A DNA stretch of 13,661 nt from Burkholderiaceae bacterium (GTDB lineage: Bacteria; Pseudomonadota; Gammaproteobacteria; Burkholderiales; Burkholderiaceae_E). The notes beneath the pieces are model-generated. The model searched no databases and was not told the DNA's origin. It saw only the letters and a list, made by a program, of their open reading frames with translations. A program made the position numbers and the translations under genes. Below, one piece after another: positions 6,020 to 13,513 of the stretch (position 1 is the stretch's first letter; each line of letters begins with the position of its first letter). The DNA is taken from NCBI GenBank assembly GCA_019428955.1, contig JAHYJF010000070.1, forward strand, positions 1 through 13,661, read 5' to 3'.

Positions 6020-7267
6020 ATGAGCAAGATCCGTTTTGCAGCGATGGCCGTTGCCGTCGCGACCGCGCTGAGCGCGCCAGCGGCCTTTGGCGAGACTGTC
6101 AAGATTGCGTTCATAGATCCTCTCTCGGGTCCATTCGCACCGGTCGGCCAGGGCATCCTGCACTCCTGGCAACTGGTCGCCGACATCGCGAACAAGAAGA
6201 ACTGGGCCGGCGGACCGAAGTTCGAGATGGTGCCGTTCGACAACAAGGGCAGCCCGCAGGAAAGCGTGACGGTACTCAAGCAGGTCGTCGACCAGGGTAT
6301 CCGCTACGTGGTGCAGGGCAACGGTTCGGGGGCGGCAATCGCGCTCTCGGACGCCATCCAGAAGCACAACGATCGCAATCCGGGCAAGGAAATCGTCTAC
6401 CTGAACTACGCCGCGGTCGATCCGGTCCTGACCAATGAGCGCTGCTCCTTCTGGCACTTCCGTCTCGACATCAACTCGGACATGAAGATGGAGGCGCTGA
6501 GCTCATATCTGGCCAAGAACACCGCGGTCCAGAAGGTCTACCTGATCGGCCAGGACTATTCATTCGGACGGGCGGTGGCCGCGGCCGCCAAGCGCGACAT
6601 CCCGCGCAAACGGGCTGACGTGCAGATCGTCGGTGACGACCTGCATCCGATCGGCCAGGTCAAGGATTTCTCGCCCTACATTGCCAAGATGAAGGCTGCC
6701 GGTGCCGACACCGTCGTGACCGGAAACTGGGGTGCTGACCTGGCGCTGCTGATCAAGGCCGCCAAGGATGCCGGTTACGACGCCAACTTCTACACTTACT
6801 ATGCCGGCACGACCGGTGTGCCGACCGCCATGGCCAGCTCCGGGGTCGACAAAGTGCACATCGTGGCCAACTGGATCGTCAATACGCCGCCGAATTTCCG
6901 CGGCGGCGATCTCCAGGAAGCACAGATCAAGAAGTGGGGCGACGACTTTTACACCTTCCAGACCTATGTCGGCATCCAGCTGCTCTCTGAAGCGATGAAG
7001 AAGTCCAAGTCGACCGACCCCGTGAAGGTGGCCTTTGCGATGGAGGGGATGCGTGTCGCGAGCCTCAATGGCGAGATCGACATGCGGGCCTCCGATCACC
7101 AGCTCCAACAGAACGTCTACATTGCGACCTGGTCGAAGCGGGACGGCACGGCCGTCAAGTACGACTCCGAGAAGACCGGTTATGGCTGGAAGTTGGCGAG
7201 CATGTTGCCGGCTTACGTGGCAGCCCAGCCGACATCCTGCCAGATGAGAAGGCCGGATCGCCCCTGA
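6020..7267 (+). CDS. livK: Periplasmic substrate-binding protein of a HAAT (branched-chain amino acid type) ABC importer
   Basis: Captures the substrate in the periplasm and delivers it to the LivHM channel. It has 415 residues with an N-terminal signal peptide and likely cleavage near residue 24 (AAFG before ETVKIAF). The mature start KIAFIDPLSGPFAPVGQG is the standard Peripla_BP_6 opening, followed by NGSGAAIALSDA and YLIGQDYSFGR segments. It ends in PTSCQMRRPDRP, a Cys-containing tail typical of one long betaproteobacterial subgroup as I recall. The start has GGGAGAG 6 bases upstream. It is about 50 residues longer than E. coli LivK. The name is by family only: many such proteins near CoA ligases bind aromatic, fatty or dicarboxylic acids, not amino acids. 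It is followed by hairpins that may set its excess over the permease. Confidence 0.88.
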   Translation: MSKIRFAAMAVAVATALSAPAAFGETVKIAFIDPLSGPFAPVGQGILHSWQLVADIANKKNWAGGPKFEMVPFDNKGSPQESVTVLKQVVDQGIRYVVQGNGSGAAIALSDAIQKHNDRNPGKEIVYLNYAAVDPVLTNERCSFWHFRLDINSDMKMEALSSYLAKNTAVQKVYLIGQDYSFGRAVAAAAKRDIPRKRADVQIVGDDLHPIGQVKDFSPYIAKMKAAGADTVVTGNWGADLALLIKAAKDAGYDANFYTYYAGTTGVPTAMASSGVDKVHIVANWIVNTPPNFRGGDLQEAQIKKWGDDFYTFQTYVGIQLLSEAMKKSKSTDPVKVAFAMEGMRVASLNGEIDMRASDHQLQQNVYIATWSKRDGTAVKYDSEKTGYGWKLASMLPAYVAAQPTSCQMRRPDRP

Positions 7268-7287
7268 GCGACTGATCTTTCCGCTTC

Positions 7288-7318
7288 CCGAGGCGAGGGC
7301 TGCTCGGCCGCGCCTCGG
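7288..7318 (+). terminator. Stem-loop in the livK-livH gap
   Basis: CCGAGGCG (7288-7295) pairs exactly with CGCCTCGG (7311-7318) around a 15-base loop, starting 21 bases after the livK stop. No U-run follows. Between a binding-protein gene and its permease such hairpins commonly cause partial termination or protect the upstream mRNA end; which applies here is inference. Confidence 0.5.
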
Positions 7319-7324
7319 CGTTCT

Positions 7325-7340
7325 GGAGCCTGCCGGCTCC
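7325..7340 (+). repeat. Second hairpin GGAGCC-TGCC-GGCTCC before livH
   Basis: A perfect 6-bp stem with a 4-base loop, 31 bases before the livH TTG start. It contains the only strong GGAG in the leader, so pairing would hide that purine-rich stretch; however it is too far from the start to be its usual ribosome site. Confidence 0.4.
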
Positions 7341-7371
7341 GAAGTTCTGTTGTCGACTGGATCAGACCCGC

Positions 7372-8319
7372 TTGGAACTTGCTGTCATCTCCCTGCTCAA
7401 CGGCCTCAGCTACGGGCTGCTGCTGTTCATGCTGTCGTCCGGGCTGACGCTGATCTTCAGCATGATGGGGGTGCTGAACTTCGCCCACGCCTCGTTCTAC
7501 ATGGTGGGGGCCTACGTCGCCTATCAGGTCAGCGTCTGGTTCGGTTACTGGCCGGCGCTGGTCCTGGCGCCGCTGGTGCTGGGGATTCTCGGGGCACTGG
7601 TGGAGCGCTACGGCCTGCGCCGGGTCCATCGCTTCGGCCACGTTCCTGAACTGCTGTTCACGTTCGGGTTGACTTACATCATTGTTGAACTGGTGCAGAT
7701 CATCTGGGGGCGGGCGGCCGTGCCGTACCGCATTCCCCCTGAACTCGATGGGCCACTGTTCATGGTCTACACGACCCAGTTCCCGATGTATCGCGGCTTC
7801 ATGATGCTGCTTGCGGTCCTGATGCTGGCGGCACTCTACCTGGTGCTCACTCGCACCCGTATCGGGCTGATCATCCAGGCCGCGCTGACCCACCCGCACA
7901 CGGTCGAGGCACTCGGCCACAATGTGCCGCGGGTGTTCATGCTGGTGTTCGGTGCCGGCGCGGCGCTGGCCGGCCTGGCCGGGGTGATTGGCGGCAATGC
8001 CTTTGTTACCGAGCCCGCGATGGCGCACCTGGTGGGGTCGATCATCTTCGTGGTCGTGGTTGTCGGCGGCATGGGTTCGCTGCTGGGTGCGTTTGTGGCT
8101 TCAATGCTGATCGGGGTCCTGCAGACACTGGCGGTGGCGATCGACTCGTCGCTAGCCTCGATGCTGGCCTCGGTCGGGATCAGGGTGACCGAAGCGACGC
8201 CGCTCTACAGCGTCTGGATTCTCAAGGTCTCGCAGGTTGCCCCGGTGTTGCCCTACCTGCTGCTGGTCCTGGTACTGATACTTCGGCCGCGCGGGTTGAT
8301 GGGTTCGAGGGCCGACTGA
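7372..8319 (+). CDS. livH: ABC importer permease LivH-like
   Basis: Inner-membrane channel subunit that pairs with LivM. It has 315 residues, mostly hydrophobic, with about eight membrane segments. The family opening LLNGLSYGLLLFMLSSGLTLIFSMMGVLNFAHASFYM fits residues 8-43 in pieces. The cytoplasmic coupling loop is at about 163-184 (RIGLIIQAALTHPHTVEALG). I use a TTG start at 7372 because the family N-terminus begins here and no ATG or GTG upstream gives the right register; no good ribosome site precedes it. A weak TTG start after two hairpins predicts low expression relative to livK. Its stop overlaps the livM start (TGATG, sharing base 8319). Confidence 0.9.
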   Translation: MELAVISLLNGLSYGLLLFMLSSGLTLIFSMMGVLNFAHASFYMVGAYVAYQVSVWFGYWPALVLAPLVLGILGALVERYGLRRVHRFGHVPELLFTFGLTYIIVELVQIIWGRAAVPYRIPPELDGPLFMVYTTQFPMYRGFMMLLAVLMLAALYLVLTRTRIGLIIQAALTHPHTVEALGHNVPRVFMLVFGAGAALAGLAGVIGGNAFVTEPAMAHLVGSIIFVVVVVGGMGSLLGAFVASMLIGVLQTLAVAIDSSLASMLASVGIRVTEATPLYSVWILKVSQVAPVLPYLLLVLVLILRPRGLMGSRAD

Positions 8320-9644
8320 TGGGTACCTGGCGCCCGCGGGTGAGTTCCGCAGCGGCCGGGGCGCAGATGCGTTTTGCGCCGGTCAATTTTGGTCGCTGGC
8401 TGACCTGGGGCCTGACGATCGCGCTCTTTGCGGTGATGCCATTAATCTTCACCTCGGGATTCGCGCTGACGCTGCTTTCGCAGATGGGCGTCATGATCAT
8501 CCTGACGCTCTCGTACAACGTGATCTTCGGCCAGGGCGGGATGCTTTCTTTCGGCCACGCGGTCTACGCTGGACTGGGCGGTTTCTTCGCGATCCACGCC
8601 ATCAATTTGGTCAGTCATCAGGCGCTGCCTTTGCCCATAAGCTTGATTCCTCTGGTAGGTGGCGTCTTTGGCGCGCTCTTCGGGGTGATCTTCGGCTACG
8701 TCACCACCAAGCGCGCCGGCACCACTTTCGCGATGATCAGCCTGGGCATCGGCGAGATGGTGTTCGCCGCGGCGCTGATGTTCCCGGGGTTCTTCGGCGG
8801 AGAGGGCGGCATTACCGCCAACCGGGTCGTGGGCAAGCCGTTCCTGGGAATCAGCTACGGGCCGTCAATCCAGGTTTACTACCTGATCGTGTTCTGGTGC
8901 GTGATCAGCATGGTCGGAATGTATGCCTTCTCCAGCACGCCGTTGGGGAGGATCTCCAACGCCGTGCGTGACAACCCGGAACGCGCGGAATTCATTGGCT
9001 ACAACACCCAACGAGTACGCTTCCTGGTGCTGGTGGTGTCGGCCTTCTTCGCCGGCATCGCTGGCGGTCTTTCGGCGATCATGTTCGAAATCGTTTCTGC
9101 CGAGAACGTCTCGGCGGTGCGTTCGGGCGGCATGCTGCTGGCGACTTTCATTGGCGGGGCATCGTTCTTCTTCGGACCGATCCTCGGGGCGATCATCTTT
9201 ATCTTCTTCGCGGTGGCGCTGTCCGATTTCACCAGCGCCTGGCTGTTCTATCTCGGCGCCTTCTTCGTGATCATCGTCATGTACTCGCCCGGCGGGGTGG
9301 CGGCGCTGGTGCTGATGAACCTGCGGGTGTTCAAGTACGGCCTCTTCGGCCGCCTGCGTGACCCCTACTTGGGGGTACTGCTAACCGGGGCTGTGCTCCT
9401 GTTGGGCGTGGTGATGGTGGTCGAGATGAGCTATCACCTGAGCCTGAACGTGGCCGCCGGCAGCACGATGAAGTTCATGGGATTCACTATCGACACCTGG
9501 TCGCGCGATAGCTGGACGCTGGCCATCGGGATGCTCGTCGCAGGGGCGGTGGCATTCGAAGTCATGCGCCGGCGGTTTGTACTCGAGTGGAGCGCGGTTC
9601 AGGAACTGATCGAGGCGGCAGCCGAGCGCGAGGTGATGGTCTGA
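8319..9644 (+). CDS. livM: ABC importer permease LivM-like with C-terminal extension
   Basis: Second channel subunit of the importer, 441 residues. The core with SYNVIFGQGGMLSFGHAVYAG (65-85), the coupling loop SNAVRDNPERAEFIGYN (213-229) and ATFIGGASFFFGPILGA (275-291) is classic LivM. It has a basic cytoplasmic N-terminus. Beyond the usual end at about residue 345 comes an extra part with two further hydrophobic helices (about 351-370 and 399-416) and a charged tail, so it is longer than many LivM proteins. The start overlaps the livH stop, with GAGGG upstream. The end overlaps the livG start in the same TGATG arrangement. It would form the heterodimeric pore with LivH. Confidence 0.9.
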   Translation: MGTWRPRVSSAAAGAQMRFAPVNFGRWLTWGLTIALFAVMPLIFTSGFALTLLSQMGVMIILTLSYNVIFGQGGMLSFGHAVYAGLGGFFAIHAINLVSHQALPLPISLIPLVGGVFGALFGVIFGYVTTKRAGTTFAMISLGIGEMVFAAALMFPGFFGGEGGITANRVVGKPFLGISYGPSIQVYYLIVFWCVISMVGMYAFSSTPLGRISNAVRDNPERAEFIGYNTQRVRFLVLVVSAFFAGIAGGLSAIMFEIVSAENVSAVRSGGMLLATFIGGASFFFGPILGAIIFIFFAVALSDFTSAWLFYLGAFFVIIVMYSPGGVAALVLMNLRVFKYGLFGRLRDPYLGVLLTGAVLLLGVVMVVEMSYHLSLNVAAGSTMKFMGFTIDTWSRDSWTLAIGMLVAGAVAFEVMRRRFVLEWSAVQELIEAAAEREVMV

Positions 9645-10444
9645 TGGTCGCCGCGCTCCAATTGAGCAGAGTCCGCAAGAGTTTCGGCAAGACCGAGATC
9701 ATCTGTGGCGTCGACCTCGAGATCAGGACTGGCGAGCGCCACGCCATCATCGGCCCCAACGGGGCTGGCAAGTCGACCTTGTTCAACCTGATTTCGGGCC
9801 GATTCCCCGTGAGCAGCGGACGCATCGAGTTGCACGGCGAGGACATCACGCACCTGCGTCCGTTCGAGATCAATCGCCGGCGCCTGGCGCGCAGTTTCCA
9901 GATCACCAACATCTTCCACCGCCTCTCGGTGTTCGAGAACATCCGTTGTGCGGCGCTCTATTCGCTCGGCTATCGCTACTCGTTCTGGCACCAACTGGCC
10001 AAGCTGCGCGACGCCGAGGAGCGCTCCGATGACATCCTCACCCAGATCGGGTTGCGCAACCGCCGCAACACGGTCGCCGGGCTGCTCACCTATGCCGAGC
10101 AGCGCGCGCTCGAGATCGGGGTGACGATTGCGGGCGACGCCAACGTAATCCTGCTCGACGAACCCACCGCCGGGATGAGTCGTTCCGAGACCGAACAGGC
10201 TGTCGAGCTGATTCTCAAGGTCACCGAGGGTCGCACCCTGGTGACGGTCGAGCACGACATGAGCGTGGTCTTCGGCCTGGCCGACCGGATCAGCGTGCTG
10301 GTCTACGGCGCGGTCATCGCGACCGGCACGCCCCAGGAGATTCGCGCCAATCTGGCGGTGCGCGAGGCCTATCTCGGCACCACGCTCGACGAACCAGCCG
10401 AAGTCGAGGCGGGTCCGGCTCCCAGTGGAACAGGCCATGGCTGA
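9644..10444 (+). CDS. livG: ABC importer ATPase LivG-like
   Basis: Cytoplasmic nucleotide-binding subunit of 266 residues. Walker A GPNGAGKST (37-45) is intact, the Q-loop is in RSFQITNIF, Walker B ILLDEP (169-174) has Asp172 and Glu173, and the switch His is His204 in VEHD. The signature motif departs from consensus: LTYAEQR (148-154) stands where LSGGQ or the LivG form LSYGEQ is expected, with Ala replacing the second Gly. The C-terminal YGAVIATGTPQEIRANLAVREAYLG helix region is LivG-specific. The start at 9644 overlaps the livM stop; an in-frame GTG at 9587 is rejected because it lies inside livM and adds residues with no counterpart. Its tail overlaps livF by 8 bases. Confidence 0.93.
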   Translation: MVAALQLSRVRKSFGKTEIICGVDLEIRTGERHAIIGPNGAGKSTLFNLISGRFPVSSGRIELHGEDITHLRPFEINRRRLARSFQITNIFHRLSVFENIRCAALYSLGYRYSFWHQLAKLRDAEERSDDILTQIGLRNRRNTVAGLLTYAEQRALEIGVTIAGDANVILLDEPTAGMSRSETEQAVELILKVTEGRTLVTVEHDMSVVFGLADRISVLVYGAVIATGTPQEIRANLAVREAYLGTTLDEPAEVEAGPAPSGTGHG

Positions 10445-11144
10445 CGCTCTGCTCGAGGTCCGCGGTCTGCATGCCTACTACGGCAAGAGCCATGTGCTCA
10501 GCGGGGTCGACCTGCGCGTCGACAGCGGCGAAATCGTCAGCCTGCTGGGCCGCAACGGTGTCGGCCGCTCGACCACGGTCAAGGCGATCATGGGGATGGT
10601 CGACGGCCATGGTTCGGTGCTCTACCGTGGCCAGGAAATCCTGGGCAGGAAACCGTTCGAGATCGCCCACCTGGGCATCGGTTACGTTCCCGAGAGTCGC
10701 GACATCTTCCCCACCCTGACCGTCGAACAGAACCTCGCTCTCGGTCAGAAGGGGCGTGGCGCCAGGTCGCGCTGGTCTCCCGACGATGTCTATGGGCTGT
10801 TCCCGCGACTTCAGGAGCGGCGCAATATCCAGGCGGGCGTGCTCTCGGGAGGCGAGCAGCAGATGCTGACCCTGTCGCGCACCCTGATGGGTGACCCCGA
10901 CCTGATCATGATCGACGAGCCCACCGAGGGCCTGGCGCCGAAACTGGTCGAGCTGGTCGGGGACTTTCTTCTGCAGCTCAAGGCGCACGGTATATCAGTG
11001 CTGCTGGTCGAGCAGAAGCTGGCCATCGCGCTCCAGATTTCCGAGCGAATCTATGTGATGGGCCACGGCCACATTGTGTTCGAGGGGTCTCCGCAGCAGT
11101 TGCGGCAGAACGCCGCAGTGCGCCGCGAATGGCTGGAGGTCTGA
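10437..11144 (+). CDS. livF: ABC importer ATPase LivF-like with Arg in Walker A
   Basis: Partner nucleotide-binding subunit, 235 residues from ATG 10437; GTG 10425 would add four residues and is a possible alternative. Walker A reads GRNGVGRST (38-46), so Arg44 replaces the normally invariant Lys; the codon is CGC. The signature LSGGEQQM (136-143) is canonical, Walker B IMIDEP has Asp160 and Glu161, and the switch residue is Gln193 in VEQ, as is usual for LivF. GYVPESRDIF (82-91) is the LivF form of the Q-loop region. The ATG lies within the last codons of livG (8-base overlap), a coupled arrangement. With LivG it would drive uptake, with one intact and one degenerate ATP site. Confidence 0.93.
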   Translation: MADALLEVRGLHAYYGKSHVLSGVDLRVDSGEIVSLLGRNGVGRSTTVKAIMGMVDGHGSVLYRGQEILGRKPFEIAHLGIGYVPESRDIFPTLTVEQNLALGQKGRGARSRWSPDDVYGLFPRLQERRNIQAGVLSGGEQQMLTLSRTLMGDPDLIMIDEPTEGLAPKLVELVGDFLLQLKAHGISVLLVEQKLAIALQISERIYVMGHGHIVFEGSPQQLRQNAAVRREWLEV

Positions 11145-11186
11145 GTTGATGCGCGGCCAAGCCGGAACAGGATAGACTTGGGCAAA

Positions 11187-11215
11187 TTGATGGGGCCGTT
11201 GCGGCCCGTTATTAT
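11187..11215 (+). promoter_or_regulatory. Candidate sigma-70 promoter for the fused beta-oxidation gene
   Basis: TTGATG (11187-11192) and TATTAT (11210-11215) are 17 bases apart, matching consensus at 4/6 and 5/6. They lie in the 182-base gap between livF and the next gene, about 110 bases before its ATG. The spacer is itself a GC hairpin (GGGCC at 11193-11197, GGCCC at 11203-11207), which could alternatively be a weak livF terminator. Confidence 0.45.
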
Positions 11216-11232
11216 CGAAGTAAATAGTACGC

Positions 11233-11262
11233 CCGTTCGTTTTTTTCGGTCGCTCCGAACGG
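11233..11262. repeat. Inverted repeat CCGTTCG / CGAACGG around a T-run
   Basis: CCGTTCG (11233-11239) and CGAACGG (11256-11262) are exact inverted arms with a 16-base centre that starts with seven T residues. It follows the candidate promoter by about 18 bases and precedes the ATG by 64. It may be an operator in the early transcribed region or a leader hairpin. Confidence 0.4.
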
Positions 11263-11326
11263 CGATGTCTAGCGGGTGAGACAGCGACCACGGCACCAAC
11301 CATCATCCACCAACCAGGACGAAGCA

Positions 11327-13420
11327 ATGGCAATGCTGCGAACGGAGAACCACGGCGATGTCGCCGTGCTGACGATGGAAAACCCGCCGGTCAACGGACT
11401 TGGCCACGGGCTGCGTACCGCAATCGTCGACGCGCTGCACTCGGCCCAGGCCGATCCGGCGATTCAGGCAATCGTTATTACCGGGGCCGGGACCGCGTTT
11501 TCCGGCGGCGCCGACATTCGCGAGTTCAATTCGCCCAAGGCGATGGCTGAGCCGACGCTCTTCACGGTCATCCGCGAGATCGAGAAATCGGGGAAGCCGG
11601 TGATTGCGGCGGTCCACTCGGTGTGCATGGGTGGCGGGCTGGAACTGGCGCTGGGGTGCCATTTCCGGGTCGCGGCACCCAAGGCCAAGATCGCGCTGCC
11701 GGAGGTCAAGCTGGGCCTGCTCCCCGGTGCTGGCGGGACTCAACGCCTGCCGCGGGTCGTGCCGCTCGAGACTGCCGTCAACATGATCGTTTCGGGCACC
11801 CCGGTCAACTCCGATAAGCTGGCCGGAACGCGGCTCTTCGATGCCATCATCGACGCCGATCTGGTAGCGGGAGCGATCGCGTTCGCGCGCCAGGTGGTGG
11901 CCGAGAAGCGCGGCTTGCCGCGAGTGCGCGACTTGACGATCGAGCATGAGGACGCCGAGGGCTTCCTGCAATTCTCGCTCAACACCGTGATGGCGATGGC
12001 GAAGAACTACCCCGCGCCCGCCAAGTGCGTCGCGGCAATTACCGCGGCGGTGAAGCTGCCGTTTGACGAAGGCATCGCCCGCGAGCGTGCGCTGTTCCTC
12101 GAACTGATTCAGACCCCGGAATCGCGGGCACTGCGCCACGCGTTCTTTGCCGAGCGCGCTGCCAGCAAGATTCCCGATGTCCCGGCCGACACCCCGTTGC
12201 GCCCGGTTACCGCGGCTGCGGTCATTGGTGCCGGAACCATGGGCGGCGGAATCACGATGAATTTCGTCAACGCCGGAATCCCGGTGCACCTGCTGGAAGC
12301 CAGCGCCGAGGCCCTCGAACGGGGCATGGCGACGATCCGGCGAAACTACGAGAATTCCGCCAAGAAGGGCCGGATCAAGGCCGAGGACGTCGAGAAGCGG
12401 ATGGCGCTGATCAAGCCCACGATGTCCTACGCCGATCTCACTGGCGATGACATCGTGGTGGAAGCCGCGTTCGAGGACATGGACGTAAAGCGCACGGTGT
12501 TTGGCGAACTCGACAAGGCGATGAAGCCGGGCGCCATCATCGCCACCAACACCTCGACGCTGGACGTCAATCAGATCGCCGGATTTACCGCTCGGCCCGA
12601 GGACGTGATCGGGATGCATTTCTTCTCGCCGGCGAACGTGATGAAGCTGCTCGAAATCGTGCGCGGCGCCAAGACTTCGAAGGATGTGCTGGCCACGGTG
12701 ATGAAGCTCTCCAAGACGCTGCGCAAGACCGGCGTGGTGGCGGGAGTTTGCGACGGCTTCATCGGCAACCGGATGATCGAGCAATACAGCCGCCAGGCCG
12801 GATTCATGGTCGACGAAGGGGCGAGTCCGGCGCAGATCGACCGCGCGGTCGAGAACTTCGGCTTTGCGATGGGGCCGTTCCGGATGGGCGACCTGGCGGG
12901 CAACGATGTCGGCTGGTACATCCGTAAGCGGCGCTACGTCGAGAAGCCGCACATGGCCTATTCGCGGCTTGCCGACCGCATCTGCGAACTCGGCCGGTTC
13001 GGCCAGAAAACGGGAGCCGGCTGGTATCGCTACGAGCCGGGCAATCGCAAGGCGCTTCCCGACCCGCTGGTCGACGGCCTGATCGCCGATTACCGCAAGG
13101 AACTGGGAATTACGCCGCGCAAGATTTCGGACGATGAGATCGTGCACCGCCTGGTGTTCTCGCTGATGAACGAGGGCGCCAGGATTCTCGCAGACGGCAT
13201 TGCGCTGCGCGCCTCCGACATCGACCTGATCTACCTGAGCGGTTACGGTTTCCCGCTCTGGCGTGGCGGCCCGATGCTCTACGCCGACATGTACGGGCTC
13301 TATAACGTCGTCAACCGGATGAACGAGTTCGCGGCCAATCCGTATGGCGACCCGGGCTTCTGGCAGCCGGCCCCGCTGCTGGCGAAACTGCTGGCCGAGG
13401 GCGGATCATTCACGGGTTGA
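11327..13420 (+). CDS. Fused enoyl-CoA hydratase / 3-hydroxyacyl-CoA dehydrogenase
   Basis: Catalyses two successive beta-oxidation steps: hydration of 2-enoyl-CoA and NAD-dependent oxidation of the 3-hydroxyacyl-CoA. It has 697 residues. The crotonase half (about 1-190) carries SGGADI at 59-64 (oxyanion region) and catalytic Glu106 (GGGLELAL) and Glu126 (LPEVKLGLLPG), 20 apart as in E. coli FadB. The dehydrogenase half starts near 295: NAD motif VIGAGTMGGGI (299-309), His431 and Glu443 dyad in MHFFSPANVMKLLEIV, Asn481 in GFIGNRM, then two C-terminal dehydrogenase domains. The start at 11327 has AGGA 8 bases upstream; an in-frame GTG at 11276 is not used. The layout resembles peroxisomal bifunctional enzyme or PimF rather than the 729-residue FadB of the alpha2beta2 complex. 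A thiolase follows. Confidence 0.93.
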   Translation: MAMLRTENHGDVAVLTMENPPVNGLGHGLRTAIVDALHSAQADPAIQAIVITGAGTAFSGGADIREFNSPKAMAEPTLFTVIREIEKSGKPVIAAVHSVCMGGGLELALGCHFRVAAPKAKIALPEVKLGLLPGAGGTQRLPRVVPLETAVNMIVSGTPVNSDKLAGTRLFDAIIDADLVAGAIAFARQVVAEKRGLPRVRDLTIEHEDAEGFLQFSLNTVMAMAKNYPAPAKCVAAITAAVKLPFDEGIARERALFLELIQTPESRALRHAFFAERAASKIPDVPADTPLRPVTAAAVIGAGTMGGGITMNFVNAGIPVHLLEASAEALERGMATIRRNYENSAKKGRIKAEDVEKRMALIKPTMSYADLTGDDIVVEAAFEDMDVKRTVFGELDKAMKPGAIIATNTSTLDVNQIAGFTARPEDVIGMHFFSPANVMKLLEIVRGAKTSKDVLATVMKLSKTLRKTGVVAGVCDGFIGNRMIEQYSRQAGFMVDEGASPAQIDRAVENFGFAMGPFRMGDLAGNDVGWYIRKRRYVEKPHMAYSRLADRICELGRFGQKTGAGWYRYEPGNRKALPDPLVDGLIADYRKELGITPRKISDDEIVHRLVFSLMNEGARILADGIALRASDIDLIYLSGYGFPLWRGGPMLYADMYGLYNVVNRMNEFAANPYGDPGFWQPAPLLAKLLAEGGSFTG

Positions 13421-13467
13421 GTCGCACCGGGCGCGGCCCACTGCCGCGTCCGGGATCGGCGCCCAGG

Positions 13468-13486
13468 GCCCGGATGTGATCCGGGC
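13468..13486 (+). repeat. Tight hairpin GCCCGGAT-GTG-ATCCGGGC before the thiolase
   Basis: A perfect 8-bp stem with a 3-base loop lies in the 93-base gap, ending 27 bases before the thiolase ATG. No T-run follows, so full termination is unlikely; an mRNA-processing or stability role is possible. Confidence 0.5.
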
Positions 13487-13513
13487 AGGACAACGAATCG
13501 AGAGGAATCAGTC

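Noticed and set aside
9587..9643. Upstream GTG extension of livG
   Set aside because: It lies inside livM and adds a Gly/Arg-rich stretch absent from the family; the TGATG overlap at 9644 fits the operon pattern.
10537..10566. LivF as a dead pseudogene because of the Walker A change
   Set aside because: The frame is intact with canonical signature and Walker B and coupled overlap with livG; a substitution in one site of a heterodimer is compatible with function.
11303..13147. 614-codon open frame on the minus strand opposite the fused beta-oxidation gene
   Set aside because: A shadow of a high-GC coding region: composition is His/Arg/Asp-rich without domains, while the plus strand encodes a complete enzyme with all catalytic residues.
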